A stretch of 64,000 bases of DNA, taken from assembly GCF_000282315.2 (NCBI RefSeq), contig NZ_AKJN02000006.1, positions 62,001 through 126,000 on the forward strand, given 5' to 3'. Position 1 is the first letter of the stretch. The number at the start of each line of letters is the position of its first letter. Under the pieces are notes generated by a model, which searched no databases, had not been told where the DNA came from, and saw nothing but the letters and a program-made list of their open reading frames with translations. Shown in pieces: positions 19,956-28,859 of this stretch. This stretch comes from Pseudomonas sp. GM41(2012) (GTDB lineage: Bacteria > Pseudomonadota > Gammaproteobacteria > Pseudomonadales > Pseudomonadaceae). Position numbers and translations under genes: made by a program.

Positions 19956-20813
19956 CTAGCCGATAGCTTGAGTAACCAGAGCAAACTGCTCGATTCCGCC
20001 GCTTGATTGCGGGGGCACGCCGAGAACCATTCGCGGCGCTCTGTCGACGCACTGCAACCCCAGGCTCTCCAACCAGCCGGCCAACCCGCAATCGGCCAGA
20101 ATGTCGAAGCGAACAAAGGCACCGGGTATCAAACGCAGAAGGAGGGTAATCAAGTGCTGGGCCTGTTCCAGGTTTTGTGCGACAACCGGACCAATGATAT
20201 GGCCACGGCCAAAACGGCGGAGCAGGGCAGTCCCTTGTAGTTTTCCATCCACGTCAATGCCGACCACGTACTCGGCCATCGGGAGCAAATCGTTGAGTAC
20301 CGCTGTGCGGTCAAGGCCGCTACCAGCATTGGCCAATTCAATCAGCCTTGGGTAATCGGCTGGGCCTAATGCGTGACAATAAGAACCCTTGATCAAAGGG
20401 CTCAGCTCTGGTGTCTGTGGCACGCCTTGATGCTGCTGGATTCGCGCGAAGTCGACGAATCCCATGCTTGCATAGAGCGGTGCGCCCGACTCGGTGGCAT
20501 TGAGAATCGGCGTGCGTGGTGCAGTGGCTTCCAGGCACAGGTTCATCAGTCGACGTCCGATCCCCTTTCCTTGGTGCTCATCACTCACGATCACCAGGCC
20601 GATGGAGGAATAAGCACCTTGATGGCAGGCGAATGCTACGCCGACCAACTGACCGTTATGTTCCGTGACAAAGCCTTCGGACGTGCGCTGTACCATGGCC
20701 CAGTCTTCTTCTCGGTGAGGCCATTTCAGGTGCACGGAGAGAGCATGTGCCGCAGGCATGTCGGCCGCGGTTACAGTGCGGTAAAGATAGGCAGAATCTG
20801 ACGTTGCAGGCAT
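19956..20813 (-). CDS. GNAT-family N-acetyltransferase (two-domain), paralog 1
   Basis: 285 aa from ATG 20813, which has AAGGAGG just upstream; the frame extends to 20876 inside the preceding gene. The N-terminal half is a standard GNAT domain with acetyl-CoA loop SSIGLVIVSDEHQGKGIGRR; the C-terminal half looks like a second, degenerate GNAT fold (YVVGIDVDGKLQGTALLRRFGRG, IIGPVVAQNLEQAQHLI). It is the last gene of the leftward oxidase operon. An equally long, closely similar paralog sits at 46345-47202. Possible roles include acetylation of the amine or amino acid handled by the operon. Confidence 0.85.
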   Translation of the reverse strand: MPATSDSAYLYRTVTAADMPAAHALSVHLKWPHREEDWAMVQRTSEGFVTEHNGQLVGVAFACHQGAYSSIGLVIVSDEHQGKGIGRRLMNLCLEATAPRTPILNATESGAPLYASMGFVDFARIQQHQGVPQTPELSPLIKGSYCHALGPADYPRLIELANAGSGLDRTAVLNDLLPMAEYVVGIDVDGKLQGTALLRRFGRGHIIGPVVAQNLEQAQHLITLLLRLIPGAFVRFDILADCGLAGWLESLGLQCVDRAPRMVLGVPPQSSGGIEQFALVTQAIG

Positions 20814-20872
20814 GGAGCCTCCTTGAAGATGGCGATCTTGAGTGGGGCGATCAGGGAGTTGCGGTGCGCGGC

Positions 20873-22057
20873 TCATATAAGTTTGCCTGTGCTGAGGAGG
20901 CTTGTAGATAACGGCATCGCAATCGCGGATGGGTTAGTAAACCGACGGATATCGAATGGACTGATCAAGGTGCTGGTACTGCCGGTGCTGATCAGTTCGG
21001 CCATCACGTCGCCGACGCCCGGTCCGAGCTGGAAGCCATGGCCGCAGAAGCCGAAGGCATAAAACAAGCCGTCGACGGTGCCGCTGGGGCCGATGACCGG
21101 CAGGGAGTCCGGCGTATAGCTCTCGATGCCGCTCCACACCCGGATGATGTTCAGCTTCTCGGCCCCCGGCAGCAGACGGCGCATTTGCCGCATCTGGTTG
21201 AGCAGGCTTTCCGGCTTGAAGTAGGCGCGCCGGTTGAACATGTCTGGTTTGCAGCGGTTGCCGCCGCCGATGATGATGTTGCCGCGGGGGATCTGGCGGA
21301 AGTAGATCACCTCTTCCTTGATTTTGGTAAAGACGCCGATCACGGTCGGCAAGGCGTAGGGCACCGGCTCGGTCACCGACATCTGCGGACCATTGGGTTC
21401 CAGCGGCACCGGTTCGCCGAATTGCTCGGACAGCTTGGCGGCCCAGGCGCCCGCGGTGATCAACAGTTGCTGGGCGACGAATAGCTGGCCATCGGCGGTT
21501 GTGACGTGGAATTCGTCATTGATCTTCTGCACCTCGGCGACCTCGGTTCGCTCTTCGATCCGCGCACCAAGACGGCGGGCTGCCCGGGCAAAGGCCGGGG
21601 CGGCTAGACGCGGGTTGGCGTGGCCATCGTGGGGCGCATAGGAGCCGCCTTTGACTTCCGGGCCGAGGAACGGGAAACGGGCATGCAAGGCCTTGCCGGT
21701 GAGGATCTGCAAGTCCAGTTCACGGGCCTCCGGGGCCGCGGCATAGGCCTCCAGTTCAGCAATTTCATCTTCGCGATAACACACACGCATATGGCCGCTG
21801 GCGATGAACTCGAGGTCGTCGTCGATCAGCTCCGGCAGTCGTTTCCACAACGCCCAGGAACGGTTGGCCAGTTCTAGCTGGCCGAGGTAACGCCCCTGGC
21901 GTCGCACGTTGCCGAAGTTCACGCCGCTGGCGTACTGACCGATCTGGTCTCGCTCCAGCAGGGTGACCGAGTGTCCACGCTGGCGCAGGAAAAACGCCGA
22001 CGTTGAGCCCATGATGCCGCCACCGATAATCAGGACATCGCTTTTTTGCGGTTTCAT
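20873..22057 (-). CDS. FAD-dependent oxidase beta subunit (OoxB/HcnC/LhpB type), copy 1
   Basis: 394 aa from ATG 22057 (GAGGAG upstream; the ATG overlaps the stop of the alpha gene). DAO-family flavoprotein: dinucleotide motif VLIIGGGIMGSTSAFFLRQR, then GVNFGNVRRQGRYLGQLELA and the C-terminal FAD/substrate signature IRVWSGIESYTPDSLPVIGP with FGFCGHGFQLGPGVGDVMAE. It is the catalytic subunit of three-component dehydrogenases such as opine oxidases, HcnABC and D-hydroxyproline dehydrogenase. It would oxidise the C-N bond of a secondary amine or D-amino acid. A paralog is at 35899-37053. Confidence 0.85.
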   Translation of the reverse strand: MKPQKSDVLIIGGGIMGSTSAFFLRQRGHSVTLLERDQIGQYASGVNFGNVRRQGRYLGQLELANRSWALWKRLPELIDDDLEFIASGHMRVCYREDEIAELEAYAAAPEARELDLQILTGKALHARFPFLGPEVKGGSYAPHDGHANPRLAAPAFARAARRLGARIEERTEVAEVQKINDEFHVTTADGQLFVAQQLLITAGAWAAKLSEQFGEPVPLEPNGPQMSVTEPVPYALPTVIGVFTKIKEEVIYFRQIPRGNIIIGGGNRCKPDMFNRRAYFKPESLLNQMRQMRRLLPGAEKLNIIRVWSGIESYTPDSLPVIGPSGTVDGLFYAFGFCGHGFQLGPGVGDVMAELISTGSTSTLISPFDIRRFTNPSAIAMPLSTSLLSTGKLI

Positions 22058-23445
22058 GAGGGCTCCTCGATGATCGTCATCGGTAAGGGTTTGACCGGGG
22101 CTTGACCGCGCTGACGACCGACCTGCTCCACGCAAACGCCGGCCGCCGCGGCAATCACTTCAGTCCCCGCCTGGGAGCAATAACGCCCTTGGCAGCGGCC
22201 CATGCCGACCCGGCTGAACGCCTTGGCCCGGTTGACTTCGCAGGCGCCTTTTTCCCGGACCACGGCCCGTAACTCGCCCGCGCTGATCATTTCGCAGCGG
22301 CAGACGATGGCCGTGTCCGGCAACGCTTTGGCTTGCGCCGCCGGCCAGGGAAACGCCTGGGCCAGGCCGAGACGAAACTCATCCATTACCGCCAGCGCGT
22401 GCCGTTGTTCGTCGCGCAACCCGATGTTCACCGGTTGCTGAAGATCCTCCAGCAGCGCCATGGCCACCAGTCTTCCGGCGTGCTCGGCGGCATCGGCACC
22501 GCGAATTTTCGAACCATCGCCGGCGGCATATACACCGCTGACCGAGGTCCGACCGTCTTCATCGACGGCCAGCCACCATTGGCCGGACGCTTCATCGAAG
22601 CGCATACGGCAACCGGCCAGGTCGGCCAATTGGGTTTCCGGGCGCAAGTGATAACCCAGGGCCACGGCATCGCAATCCACCGCCAAGGTCTCACCGCGCG
22701 CCGTGCGCACGCTTACGCCACTAACACCACTGGCCGCATCGCCGAGCACTTGCAGCGGCGAAATGCCCAGATGCACCGGGATCTTCGCTCGATAGAGCTG
22801 CGCCAGCAGTTTCATCCCGGTGAACAGCAAGCCGGGGCGTGCCAACAGCTTGGGCAATGCGCCGATTCGCTTGCTCAACGGCGAGGTGTCGAGCACCGCC
22901 GCCACCTTGGCGCCGGCCTTGACGTATTGGCTGGCGACCAGATACAGCAACGGCCCGCTGCCCATGAACACCACGCGGTGGCCGATGGACACGGCCTGGG
23001 ACTTGAGCGCGATCTGCGCCCCGCCGAGGCTGTAGGTGCCCGCCAATTGCCAGCCTTCGATTGGCATCAAGCGGTCGGTGGCGCCGGTGCACAGGATCAG
23101 GGCGTCGTACTCCACCATCGAGTGCTTGCCCTGGCTAACGCAGCACAGTTGCCCCGGTGTCAAGTTCCACACCAGCGTGTCCGGACGGTAGTCGATCTGC
23201 CCGCGCAAGCGGTCAAAGCTATGGTGCAGGTCGTTGGCCTTGGCGGCTTCGGTGCCATACAGGGTGGCGTAATCGCGGGTAAAGCCTTCGGGCTGGCGAC
23301 GGTAGATCTGCCCGCCATCCCGGCGATTCTCGTCGATCAAGATGGGCTTGAAACCAGCAGCGACCAGGGTTTCGGCACAACGTATGCCGGCCGGCCCGGC
23401 GCCGACGATAACGACTCGGTGAGTGCTCAGCCGCGCAGTGGCCAT
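22054..23445 (-). CDS. FAD/NAD(P)-binding oxidase alpha subunit with BFD-like [2Fe-2S] domain (OoxA/HcnB type), copy 1
   Basis: 463 aa. Two dinucleotide-binding motifs (VVIVGAGPAGIRCAETL at the N-terminus and VVFMGSGPLLYL mid-protein) and a C-terminal cysteine domain VCRCEMISAGEL...GRCQGRYCSQ like bacterioferritin-associated ferredoxin. This is the electron-relay subunit of opine-oxidase/HcnABC/LhpBEF-type enzymes. Its start overlaps the end of the small 2Fe-2S gene by 19 bases, and its stop overlaps the beta start. It is almost identical to the protein at 34511-35902: only a few residues differ outside the last ten. Confidence 0.88.
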   Translation of the reverse strand: MATARLSTHRVVIVGAGPAGIRCAETLVAAGFKPILIDENRRDGGQIYRRQPEGFTRDYATLYGTEAAKANDLHHSFDRLRGQIDYRPDTLVWNLTPGQLCCVSQGKHSMVEYDALILCTGATDRLMPIEGWQLAGTYSLGGAQIALKSQAVSIGHRVVFMGSGPLLYLVASQYVKAGAKVAAVLDTSPLSKRIGALPKLLARPGLLFTGMKLLAQLYRAKIPVHLGISPLQVLGDAASGVSGVSVRTARGETLAVDCDAVALGYHLRPETQLADLAGCRMRFDEASGQWWLAVDEDGRTSVSGVYAAGDGSKIRGADAAEHAGRLVAMALLEDLQQPVNIGLRDEQRHALAVMDEFRLGLAQAFPWPAAQAKALPDTAIVCRCEMISAGELRAVVREKGACEVNRAKAFSRVGMGRCQGRYCSQAGTEVIAAAAGVCVEQVGRQRGQAPVKPLPMTIIEEPS

Positions 23446-23594
23446 ATCGCCTCCGGTTGTGTGGTGACAATATCCAGCCCTTCACGGACCTCATTGGAAC
23501 AGGCGCGCAGGCGCTCGCCGCTGCGGGTCCAGACCCAACAATCCTGACACGCGCCCATCAGGCAGAAACCGGCGCGGCGACCCGAATCGAATTC
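22191..23594. repeat. inverted repeat arm 1 (partner 34362-35765), nearly identical
   Basis: Covers most of the alpha gene and the 3' part of the 2Fe-2S gene. Position p here pairs with 57956 minus p on the opposite strand, with no indels through the gene block. The part pairing with 34800-35760 is almost base-for-base identical; the rest of the arm has scattered synonymous changes; outside the arm the two loci diverge much more. Confidence 0.85.
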
Positions 23595-23735
23595 CGATTG
23601 GCGCAGTGCCGCGCCCTGAGTCAGCAGCGCGACCATCAGGGTGTCGCCCTGCAACGCTGTGATGGGCAAGCCGTCCACCCAAAGTTTTACGCAGAGGCGT
23701 TCGTGCTCTCCCAGTCTTGCAAGGCGCCCCGTCAT
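23427..23735 (-). CDS. small (2Fe-2S)-binding oxidase subunit (HcnA/OoxC type), copy 1
   Basis: 102 aa. Four cysteines in GFCLMGACQDCWVWT and RLRACSNEVREG form the ferredoxin-like cluster site of the small subunit. It begins by ATGA overlap with the RidA stop and has AGGAAA upstream. Its C-terminal two thirds are identical to the copy at 34221-34529, while the first 30 residues differ clearly. Confidence 0.88.
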   Translation of the reverse strand: MTGRLARLGEHERLCVKLWVDGLPITALQGDTLMVALLTQGAALRQSEFDSGRRAGFCLMGACQDCWVWTRSGERLRACSNEVREGLDIVTTQPEAIWPLRG

Positions 23736-24151
23736 AGGTAGGTTTCCTTTTGTTCACCGCGGGCCAGTGCTTCGATTTCGATCAAGTAACCATGATGCAA
23801 GACCGGAACGGGTACCACGGCGCGTGCTGGCCGATGTTCACCCAGGTAATGGGCATAAATCCGATCAAAGGCGGGCCAGTGTTCAATCCCTACGACATAG
23901 ACAGTGACCTTCAGGAGGTCACTCGTACTCCGGCCCGCTTCGCTGAGGATCGCCATGAGGTTGTCGAGGGCGATTGATGCTTGAACCTCAAACGGTTGGT
24001 CGACACTGTGGTCGCCATTCGCGCGTACCGGCAGTTGCCCGGACACATATAAAACACCCTCGTGCAATACCGCCTGGGAGTAATGTCCACCCGGAGCTGC
24101 TGCATTAGCCGTGTGGATTAAGTCGATCGAACCTGCTTGATTACCAGCCAT
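23732..24151 (-). CDS. RidA-family enamine/imine deaminase
   Basis: 139 aa from ATG 24151 (GGAG eight bases upstream). RidA/YjgF/UK114 marks: GGHYSQAVLHEGVLYVSGQLP, VQASIALDNLMAILSEAGRS, KVTVYVVGIEHWPAFD, PARAVVPVPVLHHGYLIEIEALA; the conserved Arg is in the PARAVV segment. These proteins hydrolyse reactive 2-imino acids to keto acids and ammonia. The gene overlaps the D-threonine-aldolase-like gene upstream and the 2Fe-2S gene downstream. This fits hydrolysis of the imine made by the flavin oxidase or of the enamine made by the PLP enzyme. Confidence 0.9.
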   Translation of the reverse strand: MAGNQAGSIDLIHTANAAAPGGHYSQAVLHEGVLYVSGQLPVRANGDHSVDQPFEVQASIALDNLMAILSEAGRSTSDLLKVTVYVVGIEHWPAFDRIYAHYLGEHRPARAVVPVPVLHHGYLIEIEALARGEQKETYL

Positions 24152-25277
24152 GTAGGCGACTCCAGGTGTGCACGAGACCCTCGGCGTCACAGGCGTGATA
24201 GTCCGGGAATTGCGCGCCCGTGGCACATGCATGGTTGGGCAGAATGCGCAGACGGCTGCCGATGGGGAAGCGCGCTACGATGTTGGCGCTCTCGGCCGCT
24301 CCAAGGGTGATGATGCCGTGTTCCTGGTTGGCGCCAGTGACCAGCGCGCCCTCGATCCAGTCGCCAGCTTCGGTACACACCTGTCCGTAACCGAAGTCCT
24401 GTCGCTGGCGTTGCGTGCCGCGATCACGACTCATGGCCATCCAGCCGGCATCGGTGATGATCCAGCCTTTATCTTGCTGGTGGCCGATGACGGTGGTCAG
24501 CACGCTCAGTGCCAACTCGTCTGTCTGGCAGACGCCGATGTTGTGCATTACCAGGTCGAAGAACACATAGACGCCTGCGCGTACTTCAGTGACGCCTTCC
24601 AGACTCAGTGCCGACAGTGCCGTGGGAGTGGCGCCGATGCTGACCTCTGGACACGCCATCCCGGCGTCGCGGATTCTTTCGGCGGCGCTGACGCAGAGGA
24701 AGCGTTCTTGTTCGGCCAAAATCTGCAGCGCTTCAAGATTGTCGAGTTCGTAACTGGACCCGGCGTGGGTCATCACGCCTCGCAATTGCATGCCCCCCTC
24801 AACAAGGACACGTGCGACGTCTATGAGTGCGTTGTCTTCAACGGTCAGACCGGATCGATGGCCGTCGCAATCTATCTCGATCCAGACCTCGAATCGTTCG
24901 TCGTGTTTCTGCCCGAAGGAGACGATGGCTTGAGCCCCGATCACACTGTCGGTGAGCACGCTCAGCTTGCAGCCTTTGCGCCTGAGTGTCAGTGCTGGGA
25001 CCAATTTGCCGGGCGCTATTGCAACGGCGTAGAAAATGTCGCTGATGCCTTCAGCGAAACAATGCTCAGCTTCCTTCAGGGTGGAAACCGTGACACCGCT
25101 TGCGCCAGCGGCTATCTGAGCCTTGATCACGGGGAGGCATTTGCTGGTTTTGATGTGTGGGCGCAAACGCACACCCAGGGTATCCATGCGTTGCTGCATG
25201 CGCTGGATATTGCGCTGCATTTTCGGGACATCGACTATCGCGACGGGTGTGTCGAGGGAGGCAATAGGGGCTGACAT
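24141..25277 (-). CDS. D-threonine aldolase/D-serine dehydratase-like PLP enzyme
   Basis: 378 aa from ATG 25277 (a GTG at 25310 is in frame; neither has a strong Shine-Dalgarno). Fold type III PLP enzyme: the PLP lysine is in RLRPHIKTSKC near the N-terminus, the barrel includes VWIEIDCDGHRSGL, and the C-terminal metal site is in LPNHACAT. Relatives are metal-dependent D-threonine aldolase, D-3-hydroxyaspartate aldolase and eukaryotic-type D-serine dehydratase. It is the first gene of the leftward operon and divergent from a LysR regulator. Its pairing with RidA suggests a D-amino-acid substrate for the operon. Confidence 0.85.
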   Translation of the reverse strand: MSAPIASLDTPVAIVDVPKMQRNIQRMQQRMDTLGVRLRPHIKTSKCLPVIKAQIAAGASGVTVSTLKEAEHCFAEGISDIFYAVAIAPGKLVPALTLRRKGCKLSVLTDSVIGAQAIVSFGQKHDERFEVWIEIDCDGHRSGLTVEDNALIDVARVLVEGGMQLRGVMTHAGSSYELDNLEALQILAEQERFLCVSAAERIRDAGMACPEVSIGATPTALSALSLEGVTEVRAGVYVFFDLVMHNIGVCQTDELALSVLTTVIGHQQDKGWIITDAGWMAMSRDRGTQRQRQDFGYGQVCTEAGDWIEGALVTGANQEHGIITLGAAESANIVARFPIGSRLRILPNHACATGAQFPDYHACDAEGLVHTWSRLHGW

Positions 25278-25372
25278 GACAGGACTCGGGTGGCTGGGTA
25301 TGGGGTTCACTCTACTCAGCTGTCATGAAGTTGTGGTTCAATGAATCGTCATCAATCATTAAGTAAAATTGA

Positions 25373-26257
25373 ATGATCTCCGTCGAAGACCTACGTCTGG
25401 CCGTAACGCTGGCGCGCTCCGAGTCTTTAAGCGCTGCCGCCAGAGTCCTCAATGTCTCACCACCGGCGTTGTCCATGCGTCTGCGTAAACTGGAGACGCT
25501 GCTGGGTCTGACCCTGGCCAATCGCGATGCCCGGCGCCTGAGTCTTACTGTCGATGGTGAGCGTTTCTCCCGTGAATGCGCGATCTTGCTGGAACAGCTG
25601 GATGCGCTCCCGGAATCCTTCAAGCAACAAGACGAGCGGCTGGTGGGCACACTCAGGCTGGCGGCGCCGTTCGGCTATGGGCGACAGCGCATTGCGCCTC
25701 TGCTGGCCCGTTTTGCCAGGTTGCATCCACAGCTGTGCCTGCACCTGGATTTACGCGAAACGCCGTGGCCTGATCGTCACGACAGCGATGCGGTGATCCA
25801 CATCGGTAACCTCAACGACAGCCTGTGGATCGCCAGGCCACTCACACAAAACAACCGATGGTTATGCGCCAGTCCGGCCTATCTTGAGCAGCACGGTGTA
25901 CCGTCGTTGCCGGAGCAACTCGCCGAGCATCGCTGCATTTGCATTCGTGAGAATGATGAAGATGTCACGCTGTGGCATATGCGAAAGGGGCAGGGGCGCA
26001 AAACGTTGCGCATCGAACCCGTATTGTTGAGCAACGATGGAAGCGTAGCCCGGCGTTGGGCCGAGCAAGGCTTGGGGTTGGTGTTACGTTCGCAATGGGA
26101 TGTCAGTGACGCAATCGCCAACGGCAGCCTGATACGGGTGTTGGCGGATTGGCAATTCGACAGCGCACCGATCAACCTGTTGGTGCCCTCACGCAAACTC
26201 CGCAGCCCTCGCGTACAGGCATTGGTGGCATTCCTGGAAGATGCATTGAAAGCATGA
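25373..26257 (+). CDS. LysR-family transcriptional regulator
   Basis: 294 aa. DNA-binding domain MISVEDLRLAVTLARSESLS through SPPALSMRLRKLETLLGLTL, and effector domain GTLRLAAPFGYGRQRIAPLL to SPRVQALVAFLEDAL, in the same CrgA-like branch as the regulator at 14163. It is divergent from the D-threonine-aldolase/RidA/oxidase operon with a 95-bp gap and is its likely regulator. The gap contains TTCAAT and ATTGAA as a widely spaced inverted pair. Confidence 0.9.
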   Translation: MISVEDLRLAVTLARSESLSAAARVLNVSPPALSMRLRKLETLLGLTLANRDARRLSLTVDGERFSRECAILLEQLDALPESFKQQDERLVGTLRLAAPFGYGRQRIAPLLARFARLHPQLCLHLDLRETPWPDRHDSDAVIHIGNLNDSLWIARPLTQNNRWLCASPAYLEQHGVPSLPEQLAEHRCICIRENDEDVTLWHMRKGQGRKTLRIEPVLLSNDGSVARRWAEQGLGLVLRSQWDVSDAIANGSLIRVLADWQFDSAPINLLVPSRKLRSPRVQALVAFLEDALKA

Positions 26258-26786
26258 TCAGGGCGAGAAGCAGCACGGATCACTTCGTTGGTCAGCACCG
26301 GTTGGCGATGCATGATCGGCGTTATTCAAATATCTGTTGAGGGGATTACATCTTTTCTTTCAGGTATCAAATTTTGCTCATTTGACCGCTTCCCTGTTAC
26401 AGCGAACACCGACTCCGGTGGTAATTGGCCCCGTCTCTCCCTCGCAGCACAATCAGCGGGCGTATCCTCAGGGGATGCGCCCGTTCTCGTTCCACCAGTC
26501 GTAGATTCTGCCGCACGTTGCGTTGTGCATGGCTCGTCGGCGCACCATAACAGTCCACAAAGGCATAGAAACAGGGGTGGAGCGCCTGAGTCTGGAGCAT
26601 CCCGCAAAGTCTGCTGAGCAAGCCCTGCAAAACGGTGGTTTGTACCAAGCAGCCTATACTTTTAACAGTTTATGCATGGTCTCTTGGTGTTGTAATAATT
26701 CCGTGATGCAGCGTTGCACCGATGCTTCCCGAACGGTGTAACTGCTTGCCCCGTCATGACCTCAACAATCATCCAGGACTGCACTC
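26258..26786. other. 529-bp gap before the rightward operon
   Basis: No supported gene. A hairpin-like segment at 26458-26482 (GGGCGTATCC...GGGGATGCGCCC, one mismatch) resembles a Pseudomonas REP element. The promoter of the long rightward operon presumably lies in the last 150 bases. Open frames on either strand here show no family features. Confidence 0.5.
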
Positions 26787-27455
26787 ATGAGCTTTCTTCG
26801 ACCCAAGTTTATTACCTTTGACTGCTACGGCACGTTGACCAACTTTCAAATGGGAAACATGACGCGCGAACTGTTCGCCGATCGTGTCCCTGCCGAGCAA
26901 ATGGATCAATTCGTCAAGGACTTCTCCGCCTATCGCCTGGATCAGGTGATGGGTGACTGGCGGCCATATGATGAGATTATCAAGACCTCCTTGGCGCGGG
27001 TCTGCAAACGTTGGGGTGTCGAGTACAAAGGCGAAGGCCAGCTTTACTACGATGCCGTACCGACGTGGGGTCCGCATGCTGACGTGCCGGCTGGCCTGGC
27101 GAAAATCGCCGACAAGATTCCGCTGGTGATTTTCTCCAACGCGATGGACGAGCAGATCATGTCCAACGTCGACAAGCTCGGCGCGCCTTTCCATAAAGTC
27201 TTCACTGCCCAGCAAGCTCAGGCCTACAAGCCGCGCCTGGCTGCCTTCGAGTTCATGCTCGACAACCTCGGCTGCGGGCCGGAGGACGTTCTACATGTGT
27301 CCTCGAGCTTCCGTTATGACCTGATGCCGGCCCACGACATGAAGATCAAGAACAAGGCCTTCGTTGCCCGTGGTCATGAACAGCCGGCGAATGCCGTCTA
27401 TGGCTACCACCAGATCCCCGATATCGGCGGGTTGGCCGGGTTGGTCGGTCTCTGA
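26787..27455 (+). CDS. HAD-superfamily hydrolase, type II haloacid dehalogenase-like
   Basis: 222 aa. Nucleophile motif FITFDCYGTLTNF at residues 8-20, motif II LVIFSNAMDE, motif III lysine in AQAYKPRLAAFEFML, and motif IV VLHVSSSFRYDLMPAHDMK. In true 2-haloacid dehalogenases motif II is usually SNG, so dehalogenation is not assured; many relatives are phosphatases. It is the first gene of the rightward operon, 36 bases ahead of the FAD oxidoreductase, and presumably acts on a metabolite of the imported compound. Confidence 0.85.
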   Translation: MSFLRPKFITFDCYGTLTNFQMGNMTRELFADRVPAEQMDQFVKDFSAYRLDQVMGDWRPYDEIIKTSLARVCKRWGVEYKGEGQLYYDAVPTWGPHADVPAGLAKIADKIPLVIFSNAMDEQIMSNVDKLGAPFHKVFTAQQAQAYKPRLAAFEFMLDNLGCGPEDVLHVSSSFRYDLMPAHDMKIKNKAFVARGHEQPANAVYGYHQIPDIGGLAGLVGL

Positions 27456-27491
27456 GTCTCAAGGCACTCTTCAAGGCGAAAGGGGTTAGAC

Positions 27492-28766
27492 ATGGGCAGT
27501 GAGTCCTATTGGCTCGATACCGCACCGGCATTCACCGGTGCTCAGCTCGGTGCATTGCCCGGGCAGGTCGATGTGGCCATCGTCGGTGGTGGTCTCACCG
27601 GCCTGGCGGCGGCCCGCACCTTGGCCTTGAAGGGGGCCAGTGTGGTGGTGCTGGAAGCTGGGCGGGTGATTGGCGAAGCTTCGGGGCGCAATGGCGGCCA
27701 GTGCAACACCGGCGTTGCCCAGGACTACGCAGCACTCAGTGCCAGCCTTGGCGCTGATAAGGCGCGTGCTTATTACCAGGCCTATGAAAGCGCCGTACAG
27801 AGCGTCGTCTCTTTGGTGGAGCAGGAGCAAATTGCCTGCGACCTCAAACGCAATGGCAAGCTCAAACTGGCCGCCAAACCGATGCATTACGAAGGCCTGG
27901 CGCGCACCTGCGAATTGATTCGGCGAGAGGTCGATGCCGATGTCGAGTTGCTGTCCGCGCAAGAGGCCCGCGTGGAAGTCAATTCGGCCCAGTTCCATGG
28001 TGGGCTGCTGCAGCGCAACGGCGTGCAGATGCACGTTGGGCGCTTCGGTGTCGGGCTGGCCGAGGCGGCGGCACGTCACGGCGCATTGATTTTCCAAGGT
28101 GTGTCGGTGACGGACTGGAAAGCCCGTGCCGGCGGCTATCAGGTCAACACCACCAAGGGCTCGCTGCACGCCAAGCAGGTTTTACTGGCCACAGGCACGT
28201 GCCAGCAGGGCGGATTGGGCTGGTATCGGCGGCGGATCGTACCGGTGGGCAGTTTCGTTATCGCCACCGAGGTGCTACCGCAGGCCCTGATCGACAGCTT
28301 GCTACCGGCACGGCGTTCCTATGTCACCAGCCGCATGATCGGTAACTACTTCCGCCTGACGCCGGACAACCGCTTGCTGTTTGGCGGCCGTGCGCGGTTT
28401 GCCATGTCTGACAGCGTTTCCGACGCCAAGAGCGGCAAAGTGTTGCAAGCGGCGATGGTCCAGATGTTCCCGCAGTTGGCGGGCGTGAAGATCGACTATT
28501 GCTGGGGTGGGTTGGTGGACATGACCTCTGATCGGTTGCCCCGGGCCGGCCAGCATGGAGGTGTTTATTACTCCATGGGTTATAGCGGTCATGGGGTGCA
28601 GATGTCGGTGCACATGGGGCAGGTCATGGCCGAGGTCATGGCCGGCAAGGTCGAAGCCAATCCTTGGCGCGAACTCGACTGGCCGGCAATTCCCGGTCAT
28701 TTCGGCAAGCCCTGGTTTCTGCCTCTGGTAGGTGCGTATTACCGCCTGCAGGACTATCTACATTGA
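27492..28766 (+). CDS. FAD-dependent amine oxidoreductase (PuuB/DAO type)
   Basis: 424 aa after GAAAGGGG. The N-terminal YWLDTAP and dinucleotide motif VDVAIVGGGLTGLAAARTLA, the FAD loop ASGRNGGQCNTGVAQDYAAL, and the C-terminal YYSMGYSGHGVQMSVHMGQVM are typical of gamma-glutamylputrescine oxidase-like DAO enzymes. It would deaminate a primary or secondary amine with production of aldehyde or keto acid plus reduced electron acceptor. It lies between the HAD gene and the peptide-type ABC importer in one transcription unit. Confidence 0.88.
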   Translation: MGSESYWLDTAPAFTGAQLGALPGQVDVAIVGGGLTGLAAARTLALKGASVVVLEAGRVIGEASGRNGGQCNTGVAQDYAALSASLGADKARAYYQAYESAVQSVVSLVEQEQIACDLKRNGKLKLAAKPMHYEGLARTCELIRREVDADVELLSAQEARVEVNSAQFHGGLLQRNGVQMHVGRFGVGLAEAAARHGALIFQGVSVTDWKARAGGYQVNTTKGSLHAKQVLLATGTCQQGGLGWYRRRIVPVGSFVIATEVLPQALIDSLLPARRSYVTSRMIGNYFRLTPDNRLLFGGRARFAMSDSVSDAKSGKVLQAAMVQMFPQLAGVKIDYCWGGLVDMTSDRLPRAGQHGGVYYSMGYSGHGVQMSVHMGQVMAEVMAGKVEANPWRELDWPAIPGHFGKPWFLPLVGAYYRLQDYLH

Positions 28767-28859
28767 GTTCATGTGGTTGCTTTTCATTTTTACGTTTCAA
28801 TCACGCTGCGCTTAATCGCCAGCAATCGAGCCCTATCATTGACGAAAGGTAGATCTGAC

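Noticed and set aside
22333..23547. Long plus-strand frame opposite the oxidase alpha gene (and its mirror at 34409-35476)
   Set aside because: Both copies arise because the sense genes are nearly identical; the composition is that of antisense high-GC sequence.
24168..25274. 368-codon plus-strand frame opposite the D-threonine-aldolase-like gene
   Set aside because: No family motifs, while the minus-strand gene has clear PLP and metal-site motifs and overlaps its operon neighbours.
26397..26648. Minus-strand frame in the 26.3-26.8 kb gap
   Set aside because: No domain, no ribosome site, and Cys/Arg-rich composition as in non-coding high-GC sequence.
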